64,000 bases of DNA from Psettodes erumei (taxonomy: Eukaryota; Chordata; Actinopteri; Pleuronectiformes; Psettodidae): contig JAFBJZ010000952.1 in NCBI GenBank assembly GCA_016785225.1, positions 4,588,001-4,652,000 on the forward strand, given 5' to 3'. The notes beneath the pieces were generated by a model. That model saw only the letters and a program-made list of their open reading frames with translations, ran no database searches and was not told the DNA's origin. The position numbers were made by a program, and so were the translations under genes. Positions 12,042-24,720 of the stretch are shown here, in pieces; within the stretch, counting starts at the first letter, position 1, and each line of letters opens with the position of its first letter.

Positions 12042-15000
12042 CATTACCTGCGTGCCAGTGAAGAATGTGTGACGTTGCGAGGCATCTGTAAAATTTGGGG
12101 GAGCAAAGGAGGAGGAGCATTCCAGGTCTGTCCCAGTTTGGATCCCCACCGGACGCCTTATTAGGATCTGTGGCTGGTTTGCATTGTCATTTACTTCCAC
12201 ACACGCTGATGGGCATTCACAGTAGGCCAGCGTGCATGTATGTTTACACTGTAGATGTCTTTTATCATTGAATTTACAGTGTATCTCCATTTATCACAAG
12301 TCTAACTAATGGCCTCGAAGATGGATTGCAGTAATACTGTGTCGATCACCAGGTCCTTAAGTCCTCTTACTGTATATTGTGTTGGTAACCTAACTCATCT
12401 ATCTTCCCCATCCCAGCGCCCTGCTGGGTGATACACAGCACATCTCTCCATGACCATGGCCATACACCAAGTCGTGCTTAATGGGGACCTGCTGCCAGCT
12501 TTGACAGGGGAAACGCATCTGAAAACTTCTTCTTCACATGATTCGACCGTATCCACAGAGGGCTTTGGTTCTTTTTAATAACACGATCAGAAGTCCTTGG
12601 ACATTATCCCCCCGCCCTCTAGTTCGTGGCCAACATGAAGAGACTGCAGACCGCAGAAATGGACGCCCTCTGCGGAAAGCAGGGCATCTTTATCACCTCC
12701 ATGTTTTTACATTTGTCTGATATTGATCTGCCTCCAGAAAACAATTATGTGGGAGCTAAATATAGCACTGCAACAGGGTTATCCAGCTGCTACAGAAACA
12801 AATGTCCCTCGCCTGCCATGTTTTCATCTATCTGAGGAAAGACAGATAGTACCCAGAATGTAAATGTCATGTATGTTCTTTTCCCTGAGCTCTCAGGCTT
12901 CCCTCCTCTCTGAGATACAGTACACATCAGCTTCACGAGGCAGTACAGTACAGCGACATGGCATGTGACTCAGAGGTTAAATGTCCTAACATTGTCCCTG
13001 AGCATGTCCCATAGGGATACTGAAGCAGCTGGCCGTGAACTGAGGACACCGGCTCATAGGGAGCGGCAGCTTAACGTCCGCTTTACAATGGGCTGGACAG
13101 CAGCTCGTCCGATCAGGCTGTGGGCGCGGGCAGCACGAGTGCACGAGAGGGGGCTCTCCTGTTGAACTAAAAGAATATTTGATTCCAAATTTAACAGGAA
13201 AGTTCGCAGTGTTAAAGCAGTCAGATCATATCAGCCTGTGTCAGCACTGTAATCCATCTCAAACCTAGCAACGCCTCGGGGTTTACATAAAGAAGACCAA
13301 ACTTCATCCGCTAAATCATGCCTCTTATATCCAAATTGATGGTGCGGGTATACAGAGAGCTTGAAGAGCTTTGCTCCAGTTCACCGGCTTCCGCACTCAC
13401 AAAGGCTCGCTCTTAAGAAAAGGCTCACCACAGAGCCCGTACAGGCCGCCCCCACACTAGGATTAAAACCCGTTTGGCGTAGTATTATGTTTCTCAAAAT
13501 GAAGACCAGAACATTTCAGAGTCCCACCACATCCTGCAGCAAAAACAATGCTGCTGCACAACTCCAAATTCCTACTGGAATTCAACTCGGTTGAACCTCG
13601 GTTAGGGGCAGGGTAGAAAAACACCACCGCAAACTCTTGAGACACCATTTAGACCTGTGACTGCAGCTGTTAACGCTCTCACTCCCGAAGTGCAGAAGCC
13701 AGCGCACACTCATATTTGCTTGTGTAAAATAAATAGGTCTGATACAGTTGTTCTCCGCCCAGTGAGAGAACAGCTGGCACAGGTGAGTTGTAACAACTTT
13801 TGCACAGCCAAGCTAATTGCAGTTCCTCATACATTCATTGGTGCCTCTCAAAAACCAGAAGGTGCAGTGAATGCCTCGTGCGTACTGCAGACCAGGCCTG
13901 AACCCAGTTTTCCACAGTGATCAGAGGTTGATTAGACAAGCTGACAGTGGAAAAATAAAGTGATGAGACATTATTTAGATTGTTAGCTAGCTGCATCCAT
14001 TACTTTTGTGTGATTAATTTTATCATTCTTTCTATTTCTCCTGAAGGCGTGAATTTGCTTCCCCTTGTTTACGATCTTTTTTCGTTACATGGAAATGTGA
14101 AGCCCTCAAAACCAAATGACTGATTATGTACTGAGATAAAAGCGTAGGTGACGGTTTATGAGGACGTGATCTATTAATGATATGGGTGCTACAAATAGCC
14201 GCAGGCACATATTGCGGTTACATATAACGCACGACGCACGATGACAACCACGCTGTGTTTCGCTTGGCTGGTTCCACCATAAAAGCCATGTTGTGTTGTG
14301 TTGTGCAGGTAATCAGAAATTTTCCGTTTTGCACTGGCAGCAACTCACTACAACTATGACACAATCTGAAGAGAGAGAAAAGTAAACGACAAGGCTGTAA
14401 TCGATGAAATAAAATCATGCTTGATCACATGCATGCAGCCTTTTCCGCTGGCTTCCTCGTGTGAATCCAACATATTGGAAAACTACAACTGCATTCAGGA
14501 TAGAGAGTTAATCACTTGATGTGAACACAGTGTATGGTCCTTTCAGGAAAAAAAAAACACTTGCCAAGTTTGAGCCATAAAGGTTCAACGTCATGCAGTG
14601 ACTAAAAGCGCAGACACTATTAAAAATAATGACTCAAAGAAGAGAGCGTCACTACATCGGGACGCCATAAAGGTGAGCGTGACAGCTTCAGTGTGTTTGT
14701 ATTCACTAGCACTGGGTCTTAAACTTGAAATCCAAGCAGGAAGGAGCATGAAGAGGCTGGTGATGTGCTCTGCTACAGCCCCGCCTGTAAGCGTCTGAGT
14801 GCAGGAGCAGGGTGAGCGCAGAGTTGACCACTGTTAAAGCTCCTGTAAAATTTTAGTAGTGCCGGGATGGAGAATTAACGGGCTGCGTTATTGAACAGAG
14901 CAGTTGCTCGGAAGGATCCACGGGAGACGCATTTAGGCTTGGTTGGTTTATTAGGTTTTGACACAACCCGAGCCTTTTCACAAAAAATGGAGATGTCATG

Positions 15001-16299
15001 GGCTCATTGGTGCATTTCCGGGCTTCGGGCAGGAAGGCCAAATGAGCTGGAGTCTGTTTCATAATTAATTGGCTGAGTCTTGCGTGGCTCTCACATACCT
15101 ACATTCTTTCAAAGTACATCAAAAAATGTCTTGGCGTGTTTCTCGCAGGCATCGGGTTGTCTCTGTTATTTATTATAAATGAGACAGCGCGTTGCCGTGC
15201 TATTCAGCAACCATCAGGCTGACAGATAGAGGACATCATTATGACTGGCTTCAAAGCGAAAGGGGGGGAAAAAACAACATGTCTCGCCTTTGAAATACAA
15301 TTCTGCAGGCGGTCAAAGAGACTACCCCTAACACCAGCGAACAGAGAGATTCTAATCGTCATATCCCCGTCTCATATCGCTTGTCATGTATCGCAGATAA
15401 CATTAGCAGGGATCGCCAGCAGCTGCCACCCGGGGGTATAATGTGGAGCACGTGCCCTCCAGCTTGTCGGGAACACGGGGATAACATACTGTGACAATAA
15501 GACAGAGGAAGAGCAATGAATGTGTGACTTCAAAGCACGAGGCGGACAGTAAAAAAAAAAAAAAGAATAGAAAGCACAAACAAAACATGCTGCACGTTCT
15601 TTCACATTTAAAGCTTCTTTGCTTTTCAACATAAACATCATGCAATCAGATTAATGGTGATGCATCGGCATAATTACTGCAAACCAATGACCGAAAGCCC
15701 CTACACAGCACCTCTCACATTGTTAGTCGTCGTGTTTTTCAGATTTCTAATTATTTCTATTTTTCTTCCCCCCTCACTGGCACCGCTCCCGAAACAATTA
15801 GCGCTGTACATCAACTGGTTAGCATGTGATCTGCTTACACCGAGAGCAGGAGGAAAACGACAGCTGCGTCATGAGAACCATGAGAAAACGTGCCACACAA
15901 CGGCGGCGTAGATGTCTTGTTTACACACTGTATCATCTTCATCCAACACGGGAGGAAAGAGAAACACAAGAGCGAGGCATCGTGATTTAAGAGCACTTAG
16001 CGTCGGAGCTTTTTTCTCAGCCCGCCGCCGCTGGGAGCAGTGACTGATGACTAGCACGTTAGGTAGATACAAACGATACGGGAAATAACTTTGGAGATGT
16101 TTAAACGGGTAGTCCTTCACTGTAGTGGAGGCCGGGGGTTACATGCAACACAGAACAGAGCTGTCTCCACATCCACTTCTGTACTTGTATAGTATATGTG
16201 CTTATAAATACATACAAATACATACACACGCTGTTTGGCAAACATTTGCCTTCTTGCTCATTCAGCAGACACAGAGGGACGTTATCGTTTGCTCACTTT
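12042..16299. other. noncoding stretch with no recognised gene
   Basis: Open frames are under 90 codons and overlap in opposing frames. Minor features: three TGTTG units at 14289-14305, a poly(A) run near 15550-15564, and a donor-like CACAG/gtgagt at about 13792 without a good partner acceptor. The blocks 15100-15450 and 15650-15900 are repeat-free and could include conserved noncoding sequence. I cannot tell from one sequence. Confidence 0.5.
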
Positions 16300-16410
16300 T
16301 GCACTTTTGGCCATCTGACAACTCTCCTTGTGGCTCTGTTTTCTCTTTAGCTGCCAAATGCTCCGCTACGTTCACCAGCTGGCAGCTAACTTTGCCGTGT
16401 GTGCCTGCAG
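16300..16410 (+). repeat. fragment of a teleost interspersed repeat (same family as 26700-27170)
   Basis: The core CTCTTTAGCTGCCAAATG (from 16343), the ttcaccagct word and GCTAACTTTG match a percomorph repeat I recognise. They also align to the longer copy at about 26800-26910 in this window: about 20 of 27 positions are identical over the best segment after a 2-base gap. The class is uncertain, probably a non-autonomous DNA transposon. The 3' boundary falls at a splice-acceptor-like tgcctgcag. Confidence 0.6.
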
Positions 16411-18388
16411 TGAGAGAAGACGGTGCGACGGAACCCAAACAGCAAAGCTTGACCTTTGCGCCTGGCACTGCAACCGCTTACTCCGCTCACGAGGAGCGAC
16501 GGTTTGGGCGAATAAACAGGTAAATGAGACACGAAAAAAAGAGAAGACGTTCGTACTGTGACAGTTTCCTCTCCTAACAAATAACTCCTGGGTGTATTCG
16601 TGGCAGTAGATGGAGCTCTGTAGGATACGGTGCATTTAGAACAAGCGTGACATTATTGGGAGAGCGCGAGGAAATAGCATTTCCCCCCTCGCAAATCCCT
16701 GGCCACCGTTTCCCCGTGGAAAAATACATTTACAGTAAAGGAATCCGCCACGGTCTCATTCCTCCAGCTGCAAATGAACTGCCCGACGTGACAGTTCCAA
16801 CGCAATATCTTTTCATTTTAATGTTTAAATGGCTTCTTCTAACAGTGTATGAGTATGGGATTGTTTCTAGCTCCTTCCCCGCACCACCCTGCATGCCCCT
16901 CCTCCCTGTTGGTCCACGGTCTCTCTCTCTGACTGCACCTTAATGGGGATTTTCAACTGTGACCAGGGCAGAGGCCTCTGATTTCACAGCTCTGTCAGTG
17001 AACGTTACAGCATTTCTAATAACTGTCTTACTCGCAACAGACACTCGCTGTGTATTTTCGGAGGTGTGGTGCCAGCTGTGGAGGCCAGCCACGATTAAAT
17101 TAACGGCCAGGATGTGAAGAGAGACAGAGCCCGGGCTGTCTCCACTTATTACGTACGAGTGTACTATAGCTCACGTGATCTCTCCTCTCATCATCAGTAA
17201 AACAAACACATCACATGCTTTATCAGTAGATAGCAACCTTATATGCAACGTCACAGAAAAGTGTTCTTCAGGTCAAAAACATGTCAACGGGATTCTTAAA
17301 TTGTGTGTGTGTGTGTTTTCTAAATATCAAAACTGGAACCACATCAGAAATGCTCCTTCATCATGTATGCCTGCGTGCGTACAGACCTGTTTGATTGACA
17401 GGTGAGCTTGCAGGGCCGCAGAGACACAAAGCAAACACAGTTGCGGCCGTAACTGTGAAAGGCTGAGGAGAGGTGGGGACTCGCAGGCAGTGGTGCTGAA
17501 GAGTGGGAAAGTCATGTTGCGTTTCCAGGTATGTTTTTTTTTCAAGCTGTTCAATTGCAAACATACTGAGATAGTACCATCCCGTGAATGCGTTTACTGA
17601 TTTTATTCTATCTATGTGACAGAATTACTGCACTCTTATGTAATAGTGTAGTATATGTGATATTTCCCATGTATGAAGGTCCTAATGTAACAGCAGCCAA
17701 GTCTGGATCGTGCTCCTGAGTTGTTTCGGCTCAGTTACTATCTGAGTGTCCCTCTACTATAATTTTTTTGGCTTTTAGCAAAAGAGAAGACTTACTTCAG
17801 AATACTTCACAAAATCTGTTTAAGTTGTGTCAATATTAACTGAACGTTTGCAGCACATAAGCAATTACGTCCTCTCAGGCTTCACAGGTCACCTCAGTCA
17901 CACCCTGGATGATTTGAACCAAAGTAAAAAGCTTTAAGCGATATCAGCCCAAAAACTTGACACCTCTCCGACCCCTTTATTCCTTGCGTCCTGATTGCAG
18001 CACAAGGTTCTGATTTAATCATCCAGATTGAGCGGCTGCCGGCTGCTGGCTATTTGACTTTGTCTCCTCTGTTCGCTGTCAACTGTTTACTTTCTGCCCA
18101 GGCCGACTGGCAGCTACTTTGCCTTCTGCCACATGCTTGTCAGCGAGCAGAGACTTGCCGTGTCAATAGCTCTTAGTCCCGAGCAGATACACATCTAAAG
18201 GGCAGCACAGTGAGCTGGGGGGTTAATCAATTTTGTCTGACCTTAATTTATACAGAGTAAATAATGAACTGGCCTCCCTGTATTAAACGTTAACAGAAAA
18301 ATCATTCAGCAGCGGGGGACGAGTGGGTTCGGGTCAGTCACGATGGGGATTTTCTTTGGCTTCTGCAGGCTTTGTGAGCAACTTAAAA
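16411..18388. other. noncoding stretch
   Basis: A GT microsatellite of about seven units lies at 17302-17316. The segment 16411-16519 is open in one frame and ends at AACAG/gtaaat, a weak exon-like arrangement next to a repeat. The segment 16640-16960 is repeat-free. No recognised gene. Confidence 0.5.
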
Positions 18389-18455
18389 CAGCAGTTCCCA
18401 AAGTGGGCTCCAGGGGGTGCCCCACAGGTCCCTGAAGGGCCTGGAGGGGGCAACA
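18389..18455 (+). mobile_element. hAT-type transposon end (relic)
   Basis: The sequence cagcagttcccaaagtgg followed by ggctccagggggtgcc resembles hAT-family terminal sequences, which typically start cagtggttcccaaa and continue into G-rich warnings of the form ggggtcc. No matching opposite end or transposase is seen nearby, so this is a truncated or solo end. Confidence 0.5.
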
Positions 18456-18511
18456 TGAGCAACATGTCGTGTTCAAAATCACCCCCTCGTCCACATTAAC
18501 ACTCAGATTTG

Positions 18512-18557
18512 TATAATAATAATAATAATAATTAAATATAAAATAATAATAATAATG
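18512..18557 (+). repeat. (AAT)n microsatellite, interrupted
   Basis: Two blocks of repeated taa/aat units are separated by attaaatata. It lies immediately downstream of the hAT-like relic. Confidence 0.9.
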
Positions 18558-18886
18558 CAAGTATAGTTGAGCCCATGTAAACACTGTGCTCGCTTTATGT
18601 GGATTGTAGTTATTTGTGAGTTTACCCTCATATTCAAAGAGAGTTTAATTCCTGGAAATTAGGAGTATTTCAATCTAATTACTGATGGTTGTTTTGTGTC
18701 TAAACTCTTTGGGTACTGTCATCATATTTTTTCACACAGGCAGCAATCAAACTTCTGTTGTACTGCACAGTAATTCAAAGCTGCAAAACTGCAAACAAAC
18801 TTTCTGTACTTCAAACGCTGTTTGAAGTCACAAAGACAAAAGAGAGTCGATCTCGCAGAAAACACTTTAGTACTGTAGCCTAAACA

Positions 18887-19200
18887 TTAAAGGCATAGTT
18901 CGGGTTATTTGAAGTGGGGTTGTATGAGGTACTGATGCATAGTCAGTTTATTACCTCGCAGTAGAGTTTGGTCTTTGAGCTCCTACTTTTTGAGAAGCAG
19001 AGGAGTAGCAACAGAGCTTCTGACCCATGAATTGCTGTGCACAGGGTCAGACACAGTATCAAAAAGATTCAGCTGTAAGAGGTAAAACAGGATCTTTCTC
19101 CCATTGTGCGTTAATGGATGCACTAGAATATTTTTTTTTAAAAACATGGCATTAAAATAGTTTTGAGACAGTTCCTCTGCTATGGGTTTCATATCTTAAC
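18887..19200 (+). mobile_element. MITE-like teleost repeat starting TTAAAGGCATAGTTCGGG
   Basis: The start (ttaaaggcatagttcggg), the adjoining word gaagtggggttgtatgagg and the later 'ctgctgtg.acaggg'-like segment match an abundant percomorph repeat I recognise from memory. It has no coding capacity. The start resembles a terminal sequence with a TTA/TTAA target. The right end is diverged and placed only approximately. The superfamily is not certain. Confidence 0.6.
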
Positions 19201-22200
19201 TGAATATCAATGGCTTCATTATTACCAAGAGTAATGTTTTTAAGTCAGTCTTGGTGCAAAATAGATTTCAGCAGCAAATACCAAAAGAAGTTTAGAATTA
19301 TTTAAAACAAAATTTATATGACGTTCTTGAAAATATATTATATATGCTGGTAAATGACCCAGCTTTTATTTTGCCATACGCCTTTGGAAGAAGGTTTACC
19401 ACCAGTGGTAAATAATGTTTTCTTCCAGGCGAGAGGGCATGTATGAATCACTTTTACTGAGATGTTTATTTCATGCTTTAACCACTTTGCATGAAAACAG
19501 GATTATCATGTTTATATATTTGCTTATCATATTTGTGGCGATACCAGATGGACACTACAGAAACATGGTTGTTATTTTCAGAGGCAATCTTCTGCTCCAG
19601 CCACTCCAGGATATAAACACATTTTTGAGAACCAAACACAAAACACTGCAAAATACACTGTTACCAGTGACTGTTTCAAAATAAAAGCCAGTGGAGTGTT
19701 TTTAACCCGAGGCAGCGGCAGGATGTTGGCACGAGTTGTAACGTCATACGGCTCTGACAGAATGCAGAGAGCCAACATTAAACAGCGATGCTAATACCGA
19801 TTAGAAGAAACTAAATTACATAATTTGTTGCATATGCTTAGGTAGGCAGTCTGAATCCAGAGTGAAAATGGCAAACTCTGCCCCACAACCACGACCAATC
19901 ACTGAATGTATATCCAATGAATGGCTGTTGCAGAGAAAGGATGATGATCAGCGATGGTATCCAAAATGATTTTAGTGAAAGTCTAAATAACCTGTGTAGC
20001 TTTTTAAATCAGCGGCCACGTGTGGCAGTCACAGGATAACGCTAAATGCTAATTTTAGCTAAATGCTAAATTGCTAAAGAGCCTCAGCCACTTTCTTCCT
20101 CAGGCAGGGTCTTCTCATGCACATGCATGCACAAAACCTTTCAAAAGCGAGCGAATGCCACACAGTACGACAGTAGTTACTTTTACTTCTTTAACCATTC
20201 CGCGTCTGCTTCATTCCAAAGTCATATGCATCGTCCTCCACCTGACTATCAACTGAATAATCCTCAAGCTGCAATAGCATTCTGCTACAGCCTCATTTTT
20301 GATCACAGGAACCTGTGTCCAGGTAGAGCTCTTCTTAATATGGGTTTTGTTGTGCATTGAAAGCATGACTGTATGGTAAGAGGGCTTTGTTGACCTCCGT
20401 GAGAGATGCGTTGCTCCTGCTTCCTGCTGAATATTTACAAGATGAAAGGCTGGAATAAGAAGGGGAGGAAGACAGACAGAGAGAGAGAGAGAAATGTGTG
20501 AAAACCATCAGAAAAACAGAGGAACATATGGGGTGGCAGAACTTCAAATTGGGCAGTTGGGTAGGTTTGACTTACGTGGCCTGGGCGCCCGGTTATAATT
20601 TAGCATTTTGACGCAGCCGACATGGCCAGTGATCTCTATGGAATTGGATTTCTCTTGTTATATCAGCACAGCGCACCAAAATACTGCATGTGTGGGCAGA
20701 ATAAGATGACTTGTTTGTGACACAAGAAGGATACGCGCTGGAAAAGAAGGAATTTTAACACACTGGGCACAATATTCCCACACAGGACTGTGATTTCCAG
20801 TGATGAGCCGACGCGGCTCCTGGATCCTCCCCATCGCAAGAAACGTGGCTGTTTATGATTCACAGCAGGTCACCAGCCCTCACTGATATCAGTCTGAAGA
20901 CGCCACCCCGACTTCGCTAGCGACACCACCACCGCTTTTATAGCTACAGATGCAATAACTGTATTCAGCTCACTGAACGGTCGAGGCAAATGTTGTTGGT
21001 AGATATACAAATACAGGTATTCATGGCTGACTGTCACTGTGGAGCCTCTCACTTTCCACCAGTTTAATCACAGTGGTTTTGCTGGCGGCAGCATCCACAT
21101 TATCAGAGATGACTCTCCACAAAATGCACAAGCGGTGGCAGGATATCATTTAAACAGGGACCGCTGATGAACAGGTCAACCATTTTATCTTCACGGCAAG
21201 CAAACCAAAATTCTCCTTGGTATTTTTCAGTCTCAAAAGTTTCCTTATCTTAAGTCGCTGGAAATTGGAAGTGCCAGACTTCAGCGAGGGTTTGGGGAGA
21301 GCATCCAACCAAAATCTTGACTTGATTCACGACCACTGGCGACATGCCAGACTCCATGTAGGATGACTGTGTGAAGAGAAAGGACAGCGGGCCTTGGGAG
21401 GGAGAGCAGAGCCAGCTTGGGGGCGGGGGGGAATCGAGTAACTTTTTAATTGAACAATTCATCATTGAGGTAATGCGCTCTATGCTTCGCCTAGCTCTGT
21501 AATCCTGGGTAAATATAATTAAAACGTTTAGGATAAGTTTTTCAAACATTTTTTTTAAAATCCGTGTCTGGCTGGAGCAAGACCCGCACACCCTCAGCTG
21601 GCCCGTCGCCACTGGCCGGCCTTACGGAAGGCCAGCCGGACGGTAGCGCCAGATAAGCCCTCAATTTGTACTGCCAGTGCCACGAACCTTGGCTGGTGTT
21701 TCAAGCTTCAACTCAAGTTCTAAATTTACTTGGAAGAGATATCAGAGAGTGCCAGGCTGCACAAAGACATCTGTAACGTAGATGAAACTAGCCGAACGTC
21801 CAGAGCTCTGACAAGGGGTACTCGTGAGGCGGCGTACCAAACCGGTCACGGCCCGGTGACAGCAGTGGCGCCTGTCCACATTTAGGATCCATCTTCTGCC
21901 GCTCCGTCTTCCTGAGGAACACTTTCTCGACCTGTCTCATCAGGGATGTGCCGCCAGGACGTCAGAGTGATGAATAGGTGTGCTTACATGCCAGGGGAGG
22001 CCGTCTGCCTCTGCCACTTGTAAGCAGACTGCATTAAGTCCAACCTTGTAGCGAAGGATGCTTGTGCCAGTCGCATGGCAGTCAGTATTTTTCCATGAGG
22101 GGAAAAGGATTCATTTTGGAAAATATATTAGCTCCCATATATAGTATGTGGTCCTTACATGCAACATGATCAATGTCATGAGTAAATAAGTTTTTCTATA

Positions 22201-23099
22201 ATTTCTTTATGTCTCAGTGTACAGTTAAGCATTTACTGTCTGACAAGTTCAAAGATATTAGATTTGGGCTCAAAGTCCATAATGTGGGTGATTCAAAGCA
22301 ACATGTGCTTTACATGTTGTAACTGCCATTACTGGATTACAGTTCTGGCACTGTAAGGCCCGTGTGGAGGAATTTAATACATTTAATATCTTTGAGCGCA
22401 GTTACCTCTTTTCAGTGGTGCTGCGTGGGTTAAAAACAAACACACACACCACCCTCTCCAATTTACTAGCTGACCACTGTCATCAACATTTAACTCAACA
22501 CCTTTAAATGAAACATTATTCTGCATGAGTTTAAAGCTGCAGCACTCCTGCGCCACACTTCAGCTCACTTGACCTCCGTCTTTAAACTTCTCAGCGCTGA
22601 CGGAACATCCAGCGGGAGGTTTGTGTGGCGCACACAGTTTGTCCTGAGCGTCGCACCCACAGGGATTCAGCTGGGAGCTCCGCGTCAGACGTGGTGTAAT
22701 CGCTGATGTGCTTAGATGCTCACGGCCAATTTTCAGAGAACGTACACACTTTCTCCACGATGCTGTCAGACACAGACACGGCGAGGTAAGAAAAATTTGC
22801 ACTTTGCAAACTTGTTAAGCAACACAGATTTTCCCGGGCAGGATGTATAGACTCACAGGACACTCCGTGTGTGTTCAGATATGGTTATCTTTCATCCGTC
22901 ATCTACATACACGCTGAGGATTGTATAGGTGTGTGAGTGAGAACATTAACTCACATTTTTAACAAAACTCACATTGTTAGCTCAGTAGTTTTGTCCCACT
23001 CAGAGACGACATCCTGCCTCTCTTATATCTGGGACTCCGTACCGTGGCCTTGGTTGCCATGCAGTAAAGTTAAATGATGAAATAAAATGTATAATATAG
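19201..23099. other. noncoding stretch with no recognised gene
   Basis: It contains a short GA run (about 20475-20492), a local cluster of gctaaatgct words near 20040-20080, a hairpin at 21612-21639 and a CA run near 22440. The minus-strand frame 21250-21612 (120 codons) shows no domain. Nothing here resembles a known exon. Confidence 0.5.
21612..21639. repeat. GC-rich inverted repeat (10 of 12 paired, 4-nt loop)
   Basis: CTGGCCGGCCTT and AAGGCCAGCCGG flank an ACGG loop. The stem is short for a microRNA precursor. It may be a chance hairpin or an element end. Confidence 0.8.
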
Positions 23100-23240
23100 A
23101 AAATCTAAATATGATATAAAATCATAATAAAAGCCTAAATATTAGCACGCCAACGCTGCAACTTATGTAGTTTAGATGGTTAACATGACAAACACTATAC
23201 ATGCTAAACACTAGCATGTCACCATTTACCAGTTTTGAAA
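23100..23240 (+). repeat. TAGCATG-type teleost repeat, segment 1
   Basis: The words gttaacatgacaaacact, atacatgctaaacactagc and atgtcaccattta match the central part of a very common percomorph interspersed repeat rich in GCTAACATG/TAGCATG words. Related but different segments occur at 50263-50406 and 53990-54061. It is noncoding. Confidence 0.65.
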
Positions 23241-24059
23241 AGGGCCCCAGGCAGTGTCCTTTCTTTGTCGCCAGTCACCCAACAGCGGCGCTTTGTTGAC
23301 TTAAGCCACTTGAATGCCACGCACATTGTGTCCCCTCCTTGCTTTGTCAGAAAATAAAATCTCACAAGTTCAAGTCAAAGGCAGCGTTTGTCCTCTTTGC
23401 AAAAGGACGGATCTATGCAAAGTCGGAGAACTTTTCCGCTGACTTGGAGACATTTCATACATTTTTAAAAAGCTTGTTTACAGCGCCATGAAAAACTTCA
23501 TGAATCTTTTTTTCTTCTTTTCCTGTGCGGAATAAAGAGCTAACCTCGGAGCCTGCCGGCTTCTCCGACCCGAGCAGAGCGAGGGAATAGAAGAAGACGG
23601 CAGAACAGCGACACACCCCCACCACCCCTCAGTCCCCTCAGCCCCTCAGGGCCGCCCCTAACAGACCCAGATACTCGGCTTAATGGCCCCCCCCCATACA
23701 TTTTTCCATCAGCGGAGAGTGACAGGGACTTACGAGGCCAGGTTAACCCAGGTTAACCGGGGAGTATTTCCACTGGGGTCAACTCGCCTGACCGCGCACA
23801 ATTCCACACACCTCCCAATTAAGGAATCTACTACAGCGCTCCACCTTTTTGTTTTACCCCAGAAGAGAGCTTTACCTCCCCAAGGTCTGAAGCAATATGG
23901 AGTCCCTGGGAGGTAAATAGATGGTATAGTGAGAGGCGGGTCCTTGCTTTTTTTGTTTTTATCCAACAGCAGCCTCGGCGCTTAAGGGATTGATTATGGC
24001 ACCCATCAGACCAGTGTTTGCACACTCTCTGATCCCCTAAAAGAAGTGAAGGTGGCTGC
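23241..24059. other. noncoding stretch
   Basis: It includes a C8 run near 23688-23695 and moderate CpG. Short frames on both strands around 23683-23966 overlap and look like chance. Nothing recognised. Confidence 0.5.
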
Positions 24060-24077
24060 AAAAAAAAAAAAAAAAAA
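24060..24077 (+). repeat. poly(A) run of 18
   Basis: A homopolymer of about 18 A. No retrogene or SINE body was recognised upstream on the plus strand. Confidence 0.95.
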
Positions 24078-24477
24078 GCAGAGCATTTAACTGTGACGCT
24101 TGTGCGCGAAGGGAAGGGGATAAAGGCTTTAGTGGAGAAGACGAATAACCCCTTCTGCTCTCTCAGAAACGCCAACCGAGCACCAACTTAGGAATTTAAA
24201 TCAAAACCAGCCACTAAACAAGCAAAGCCCTTTCAGCTCTCTGACATTCGGGTTCATGAACTGAAAGACGTGCACGTGCGTGTGGTTTTCTTTTTCTTAA
24301 TGGTGTCGTCTGAATCCAATTCATAATCTTTTTTATTTTCGGTGTTTTTACAGCAGTGCTCAACCATGTCAGCATGTGGTGCATAAACTTTTTTAAAGAT
24401 TACTTCTTTCCTTTTCCCAGAAACACTGACGCATGGTTGTCATCCAGCTCACTAATTAGCCGTCATGAGTTCTTACT

Positions 24478-24720
24478 CCTAGAAAATCCATTCATTCCTC
24501 GGCAGCGAGAATATTGCAGGCTTACATAGCTTCAAACACTTGCCATGCAGCACTAAACAGCAGCTTCCCTGCAGTAAAGTGGGAGGTGGGCCGAGGAGGT
24601 TGTCTCCATTATACACTTTTACCAGCTCCGAGTGTTTATTTTGTCTGCCATTGAAAATACAAATAACACGTCCTCTGGAGCAACGCGCGCAGCCATTCAA
24701 CGCTGAGGATGTTTACTGTT
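24478..24720. promoter_or_regulatory. candidate conserved noncoding element
   Basis: A repeat-free block with balanced composition, including accatt/attgaaaatac and cagctccgagtg words. Low-confidence texture-based call; a multi-species alignment would confirm or remove it. Confidence 0.2.

Noticed and set aside
11685..12164. 159-codon plus-strand open frame
   Set aside because: It reads through a GA microsatellite and pyrimidine-rich DNA, and has no domain.
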